From Mauremys mutica (lineage: Eukaryota > Chordata > Testudines > Geoemydidae), in contig NC_059075.1 in the NCBI RefSeq assembly GCF_020497125.1, forward strand, positions 29,486,003-29,550,002: 64,000 bases of DNA, written 5' to 3'. Positions within the stretch are counted from its first letter, which is position 1; each line of letters opens with the position of its first letter. The notes beneath the pieces are model-generated. The model ran no database searches, was not told where the DNA came from, and saw only the letters and a list, made by a program, of their open reading frames with translations. The position numbers and the translations under genes are program-made. Shown here piece after piece: positions 58,884 to 64,000 of the stretch.

Positions 58884-59040
58884 CATGAGAAGAAAAGAAA
58901 GAGAAATGCAGATAAGAAAAAGGAAACAAAAGGAAGGCCTAGAGAAAGGTGGGGACAGAGGGAAGAAAGAGAAACACACACATATATAAAGAAGGAGAAA
59001 GAGATAGATATGGAAAAAAGAAGAGAAGAAATGCTCAGAT
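58884..59040. repeat. Polypurine (GA-rich) tract
   Basis: About 150 bases, mostly A and G (AAGAAAAGAAAGAG, GAAGGAGAAAGAGATAG, AAAAAAGAAGAGAAGAAA), interrupted by a short CACACACATATATA. It may form H-DNA. Confidence 0.75.
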
Positions 59041-59082
59041 GCAGAAACATAGTCACCTAAGGAACTGTTTACTCCAATAACA

Positions 59083-59418
59083 TAGGCGCCAAGCAACTTT
59101 AGCTGTCGGCAGGCATAGGCTTACCCAGAGGGAAAAAGTGGGGAGTGCTGAGCACCCACCAGCAGCCAGCTCTCCCCTCCCTCCCAGCGCCTCCTACCCC
59201 CCGTGACCCCACTGAGCAGCACCTCCCCCTCCCAGCACCTCTCGCTCACCACAGATCAGCTGTTCCAGCGTGTGCAGGTGGTGCTGTGAGAAGGGGGGAG
59301 GGTGGGGCATACTTGGGAGAGCGGGGATGTGAAGAAACAGGGTGGAGTGGGGGCTTGGAGGCAGAGCCAGAGGGTTGAGCACCCTCTGGCAGATTAGAAA
59401 GTCGGTGCCGCTGCCTAC
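59083..59418. mobile_element. Foldback-type MITE (TAGGCGCC ends)
   Basis: Starts TAGGCGCCAAG and ends near GTCGGTGCCGCTGCCTA. It has inverted GAGTGCTGAGCACCC..GGGTTGAGCACCCTC segments and a central CAGCTGTTCCAGCG. It resembles a common turtle palindromic element by memory. No ORF. Confidence 0.5.
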
Positions 59419-59954
59419 AGGTTGGGTGTTTTGTGGATTGCAGTGGCGCCTAGAAATGGGACTTAGGTGCCTAAGTACTTTTGCAGATCTTACCCTAAGT
59501 GCCTGATCCTGCACTATTAGAGTCATGGGGAGCTTTGACATTGATTTCAATGGAGCAAGATGGCAGCTTTTGACCACAAAGGATCAAGCCCATCTTTCCC
59601 TATAAATTCACGTGGCCATATTGAAATATTAGAGAATATACACTTCTTACTGGGGCAGATTTGTGACAGCAGAGCACCCAGAAATGAACATACATCAGAA
59701 TCCTTTGATGTGGAGCAATTTCACTTTGAGTCCTATTATGCAATCTGTACTCAGGCTACAGTCCCACTTATGTATTTCTTCTAACTCTGCTTGACAGAGT
59801 TCCTCTGAAGCCCACCAGATGGTGCCCTACACCACAAAATGTAGGTGTCATAAAGACTGAATTAAAACCTGGCTCCACTTAGGTCAATGGTCAATGTGGT
59901 TAGGATGTCGCCCTCTTTCTTTAAATGTGGGTGAGCCACTGGGCCCTCAGTGAT

Positions 59955-60004
59955 ATTTAGGCACCTAACTCCCATTGATTTCAATGGAAGTTAGGCACCT
60001 AAAT
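59955..60004. repeat. Short palindromic MITE core
   Basis: ATTTAGGCACCTAACT, then CCCATTGATTTCAATGG, then AGTTAGGCACCTAAAT: a near-perfect palindrome, the central part of the family also seen at 2266-2368. Confidence 0.75.
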
Positions 60005-60023
60005 ACCTTGAGGCACCTTTGAT

Positions 60024-60100
60024 GTCATCTTTGAGTCACAGAAGTTACAGGAGGAAGAGACGTACAGGATCTCCTGTAACTTCTGTGACTCAAAGATGAC
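60024..60100. repeat. Perfect 30-bp inverted repeat (hairpin)
   Basis: 60024-60053 and 60071-60100 are exact reverse complements (arm begins GTCATCTTTGAGTCACAG), separated by 17 bases. Pairing continues outward for a few bases after two mismatches. Confidence 0.95.
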
Positions 60101-60116
60101 CCCAAAGATACATCTC

Positions 60117-60299
60117 TACCTCGATATAACGCTGTCCTCGGGACCCAAAAAATCTTACCGCGTTATAGGTGAAACCGTGTTATATCAAACTTGCTTTGAT
60201 TCACCGGAGTGTGCAGCCCTGCCCTCCCCCGCGCCCCCTCCTGGAGCACTGCTTTACTGCTTTATATCCAAATTTGCGTTATATCAGGCTAGAGGTGTA
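60117..60299. mobile_element. Tigger/pogo-like MITE, copy 2
   Basis: TACCTCGATATAACGC at the left and GCGTTATATC..GTGTA at the right. The same family as 1-184, with the GTTATAGGTGAAACCGTG block and a GC-rich centre. Confidence 0.75.
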
Positions 60300-61440
60300 T
60301 TTATAAATGGACTAAGGTAAATTCTTGGTCATCTGATTTATAGGGACCAACAAAGGTCCTATTCCATAATCTGGGAAAGGTGTAAATAAATGGTACAAAA
60401 GTCTGTAAAATTGTTACGTAAATGCTGAGAAAGTTCTGGGGCACTGGATTTGGAATGATGTGATCACTTTAAGGGGATGGAATGATTTGACTTTGGATAT
60501 GTGATTACTGGATGAACCATACAAGGCTCCAGGACGCACCAGTAGTCTCCTCCCATTTTTCTGAAAATAAAGATCTGTAAAAGGCAGGATTGTCAATATC
60601 TCATAACTTTCCTATCTTTTACTAGATCCCCTGACAGCTGATTTACCTGTGTGAGCCCAGAACTGATCCCATTCCAATTCATTAAAATGGATTTACCATT
60701 AATGTTTGAGGGCCAGTTAAATTCCCTGTATTCATGAAATTTAAAAGCATCTAAACCTTTGGAGTAAAATACCCTGTTATGTTACTGTATATTGCTGCTT
60801 TCTGGACAGCAATGGAATACAAAGCTAAACCATGATCCTGTGATGGCAGCTGTGCAGCACCCCACTGACTTCAGTGGGAGTCTGCGTGGCCTCTGGGGTC
60901 TACCTGTATGCAGCTCATTGCAGGTTCAGGGCCTGAAAGTATTTGGCAAATAAAAAAAGACACTAACATTAAAACAATGTGCAGAGGTTTCTTAACATCC
61001 AAAATACTTCCTACATTTGATTATTAGAGGGCCTTAGGGATCCTCCAAACCTGACACTTAGACCAATAAGCAACTCTTCCAGCAAGGTTATTTACTGGAA
61101 CTTCCCATGTAAGGATGAAGCTGTTTTTAGTATTTTGAATTGTGGTGCCATATAGAGTCCACAGTGTGGGATTAGGGCCACCACACTGTACAATCAGATA
61201 ACAAAAAGCTGGTCTAGGCATAGAATGAGACAATAGGTGGATACAACAAATAAATGAGGGAACACAAGGTAAGAGTGCGAAGATCATGATAAGCAGCATT
61301 TACAGCATGCCAACTGCCTAACCCTTGTCGAGTTTCTTGTAGTCATCCTGGCAGAGTTGAGTTTTAAGGAGTGATATGAAGGTGGACAATGTGTTGGCTT
61401 GCTGCTATTGGTATGGGGCTTCGTGAGTTTTTTTAATTAC
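60300..61440. other. Intergenic, no gene seen
   Basis: AT-rich sequence with no recognised exon or clear repeat. A CCACTGACTTCAGTGGGAGTC palindromic segment near 60862-60882 resembles the old palindromic repeat families. Confidence 0.5.
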
Positions 61441-61451
61441 CTGTTTGCATA

Positions 61452-61560
61452 CTTGTAGAAGCAGCAAAGAATCCTGTGGCACCTTATAGACTAACAGAGG
61501 TTTCGCAGCATTAGCTTTCGTGGATGAATACCCACTTCTTCGGATGCATACTATTGCTGT
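61452..61560 (-). mobile_element. Penelope-like tail with hammerhead-like core
   Basis: The reverse strand reads TATGCATCCGAAGAAGTGGG, ATTC, ATCCACGAAAGCTAATGC, then TCTGTTAGTCTATAAGGTGCC and ACAGGATTCTTTGCTGCTTC. It is a different subfamily from the copies at 31.7, 46.9 and 49.2 kb but has the same architecture. Confidence 0.6.
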
Positions 61561-62067
61561 TTCTACAGACTTGGATGAGATGAATGATACCTCCATACAC
61601 CTCACATCTCTAGCACATAACTAACCCTCAAAACTAGTACTTAAGCACACACTACTCAGATTTTATTTTATTATACTTTTGTAAACTCAATGAGTTTCAC
61701 ATTCTTGATGTTACTGATTACTAAAAGAATGGAACAGGGTTCCCGTGAAATGGGGATGAGGAAATAACAGCTTGCATGTTACACAGGTCCTCATGTTACG
61801 TGGAGGGCTGGTGGTAAATTACTTGTACAAACATTTGCTTTAAAATCTTCCAGACTGAACTTGAAAAGCAGTGAAAAGGCACAATCAAGTCCTAAAGGGA
61901 AGTGTTGAAGAATAAAGGCATGACTTGATGGCTCAGCCAAGGTCAAAGTCTTAGTTTCCATAAATACTTTAACTCTGCAATTCATTTTCAGTCTCTGGAG
62001 AGAAAGATTTCTTCTTTGGAACGAATGTCAGTACTGCAAGTAAAACTACTGGTTTTAATTTTTTTTT

Positions 62068-62099
<32 letters not shown>

Positions 62100-62285
62100 G
62101 AAGAGAAAACACAAAGGAAACATGCAAATCACCATTAGCCTAGAAGAAAAATATAGGAGAGAACACTGGATTCGAAGGATGTACAAATAAAAGACTGAAA
62201 ATGATGGCCAGTTGGGCTTTGGCATATTTTCAGAATAATATACATATTAGGTTACAGTCCTTTTGTTTTCCCCAAAGACACACTG
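61561..62285. other. Intergenic with a microsatellite
   Basis: No gene seen. Contains the T-run/(GA)n repeat at 62059-62110. Confidence 0.5.
62059..62110. repeat. (T)n(GA)n microsatellite
   Basis: A poly(T) run followed by about 20 GA dinucleotides with a few interruptions. Confidence 0.9.
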
Positions 62286-62349
62286 ACAGTCTCCCCAAGA
62301 CAGCAATGTGTTTTCATTGATCAGATACACTATCCAGTCTCCTGCTCAA

Positions 62350-63725
62350 ACATTTAGAAGAGGCTGTGTGCACTGAATAAGCCTTCTTCCTGGTAAGCTT
62401 CCCCTTTTAAGCCCCTTCTTCTCCAGGAGGAACAAGTTGTGCAGATGTGGCTCGTTAGCGCACCACAGGCCCAGAGGAGCTCATTAGCCTCCTCCTGGCC
62501 AATGGGAGGGCATGTCCCTTCACATACACCACCCCTCAAGAAAGAAGGCTCTTCGGAGTGGGGAGGGGCTTTTGCCCGAGAAAAGAAATCAGCATTAGCA
62601 TGGTCTTTGCCCAATCAGTGCCATACTCAGAAACTGTATGGTTGTTATACAAGGTATTATCTCATTATGTGAGGGTTCATGTCCCTCATGGTCTGGATCC
62701 AGCACAGGGGCACGTGATTGGTGATCAGGGAGACAGGTAATACCTGCAGGTGTTTACCGCCCATTTTATCACTAATGTCTCCTCTTTTTGATTAATAGAG
62801 TATGACTTTTCCCTAGAGAATAGCTTCCTACTTAAGTATAGGACTGGGTGGTCTTCTCCTTCAAAGTCCTGTGAGATAAAAGCGCCAAGACTGGCATCTG
62901 AAGCATCTGTATGTAGTATGAATTCCCGAGAGAACTCGGGGTTAAAGAGCATGGGTGCTGGGCATAGCCGTGTTATCAGTTCCCTGAATGCTTCCTCGCA
63001 CTTCTCATCCCAATTGATCTTGTTAGGGTTGTTGCCTTTTATGAGGTGTGTGAGGGGCCATGACTGAGGTGAAACTGGGAATAAACCTCCAGTAATATCT
63101 GGCCAGGCCAAGAAAACATCTCACTTGCCTCTTCATCTGGGGCATGGGACATGCACCTTGTTGACCAGCAGCTTCACACTGCCACCTCCTACGTGGTACC
63201 CCAAATAGGTCACTTCACCAACAGCCAACTTACATTTTGCCAGGTTGGCTGTAAAACTGCTGCCTCTGTAGGGTTTTTAGCACTGCCCTTAAATGCTGCA
63301 GGTGTTCTTCCCAGGTGGGACTGTAGACAACTATGTCGTCAATGTAGGCTACCATGTATTGATGGTGGAGGTTGAGGATCTGATTCATTAGCTGTTGGAA
63401 GGTAGCAGCAGCCCTGTGGAGGCCGAAAGGCATGGTCTCAAATTGGAAATGCCAAAAAGGGTTGGAGAAAGTAGTTTTCTCTTGCGAGGAAGGGGACAAG
63501 GGATCTGCCAATAACCTTTTGTCAGCTCAATGATGCTCAGGTGCTTCGCCAGTCCCAGCAATTCTAGTAACTCAACCACCCTTGGAGGTAGGCATAAAAT
63601 TTTGTGATCATATTAATCTTCCTGAAATCAATGCAGAACCAAACTTTATCATCTAGTTTGGGAACGAGAAATGTGGGGCTTCTCCATTCACTTTTGGATT
63701 CTTCCCTAATCACCCCCATCTCCAG
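62350..63725 (-). mobile_element. Ty3/gypsy LTR retrotransposon remnant
   Basis: Reverse transcriptase, RNase H and a post-RNase H GKDHANAD-type motif are readable in order on the reverse strand. No integrase follows; the sequence passes into non-coding, possibly LTR, sequence below about 62.55 kb. Many stops and frameshifts. Confidence 0.75.
62725..63725 (-). pseudogene. Ty3/gypsy pol fragment (RT and RNase H)
   Basis: From about 63725: SEWRSPTFLVPKLDD and CIDFRKIN (RT motifs), then NPFWHFQFETMPFGLHRAAATF, then YMVAYIDDIVVYS with the YIDD catalytic box (63230-63511). RNase H follows (62725-63111) with INWDEKCEEAFRELI, then FILHTDASDASLGAFISQ and KEETLVIKWAV. Broken by several stops, so inactive. 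Confidence 0.85.
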
Positions 63726-63785
63726 CATTGCTTATATTTCTTATTAGACCGTATCCCACATCCTTCATGACAATGGTCTAGGGCA

Positions 63786-64000
63786 GGGGTAGGCAACATA
63801 TGGCACACGTGCCGAAGGCAGCACACGAGCTGATTTTCAGTGGCACTCACACTGCCCAGGTCCTGGCCACTGGTCCAGGGGGCTCTGCATTTTAATTTAA
63901 TTTTAAATGAAGCTTCTTAAACATTTAAAAAACCTTATTTACTTTACATACAACAATAGTTTAGTTATACATTATAGACTTAGAGAAAGAGACTTTCTAA
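63786..64000 (+). mobile_element. hAT-type MITE, left end, cut by the window edge
   Basis: Begins CAGGGGTAGGCAACATATGGCAC, a hAT-type terminal sequence, and continues GTGCCGAAGGC..CGAGCTGATTTTCAGTGGCAC and an AT-rich interior. The right end lies outside the window, so the TSD cannot be checked. Confidence 0.75.

Noticed and set aside
62725..63725. Retroviral pol gene
   Set aside because: The RT and RNase H sequence and the YIDD box with its context are of the Ty3/gypsy retrotransposon type, without envelope or integrase.

Overview
This window is vertebrate nuclear DNA, almost certainly from a turtle and probably a cryptodire. The evidence is two tRNA-Lys-derived SINEs of the Cry type with their CR1-like tail (38.2 kb and 57.5 kb), several CR1-type LINE 3' ends, a DIRS retrotransposon, repeats that look Penelope-like, and abundant hAT, Harbinger and Tigger-like DNA elements. 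The genes have multiple exons with GT-AG introns, and the two promoter regions are CpG islands. There are no bacterial operons or CRISPR arrays.

Four protein-coding genes can be read, in the order BTBD7 (+), UBR7 (-), GON7 (+), LYSET/TMEM251 (-). This is the human 14q32.12 order and orientation, seen from the other strand. BTBD7 is represented by its last coding exon (815-1630) and a long 3' UTR ending near 5.9 kb. UBR7 is complete: 11 coding exons from 34215 down to 14175 whose phases all agree, giving 417 residues. GON7 is complete in two exons (34632-36443, 107 residues). LYSET is a single coding exon (45675-46070, 131 residues) with a probable untranslated first exon in the CpG island near 50.3 kb. 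UBR7 and GON7 start 416 bp apart, head to head, in a shared CpG-rich promoter with E-box motifs. BTBD7 and UBR7 converge, and a 4.2-kb decayed DIRS retrotransposon lies between them.

The rest is mostly introns and intergenic sequence filled with mobile elements. The UBR7 introns hold a foldback Penelope-like fragment, a broken hAT transposase gene, LINE 3' ends, an LTR-like repeat, a 5S-rRNA-derived SINE and two non-autonomous hAT elements with target-site duplications. The LYSET intron holds more Penelope-like tails and a nested palindromic MITE. From 50.6 kb to the end there is no host gene: an ERV-type LTR, minisatellites, a bipartite PIF/Harbinger transposon (DDE transposase plus Myb/SANT-like gene) interrupted by a Cry SINE, CR1, MITEs, a perfect 30-bp inverted repeat, a Ty3/gypsy pol remnant and the start of a hAT element.

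The most interesting signals are: a hammerhead-ribozyme-like fold recurring in the Penelope-like tails with covarying stem II; two foldback copies of those tails; the nested palindromes at 47.15-47.42 kb; the perfect hairpin at 60.0 kb; a TE-borne inverted pair of ZNF143-like motifs; and two CpG-retaining, possibly conserved blocks in and just beyond the BTBD7 3' UTR. Gene names rest on recognised protein sequence plus synteny. No database search was run.
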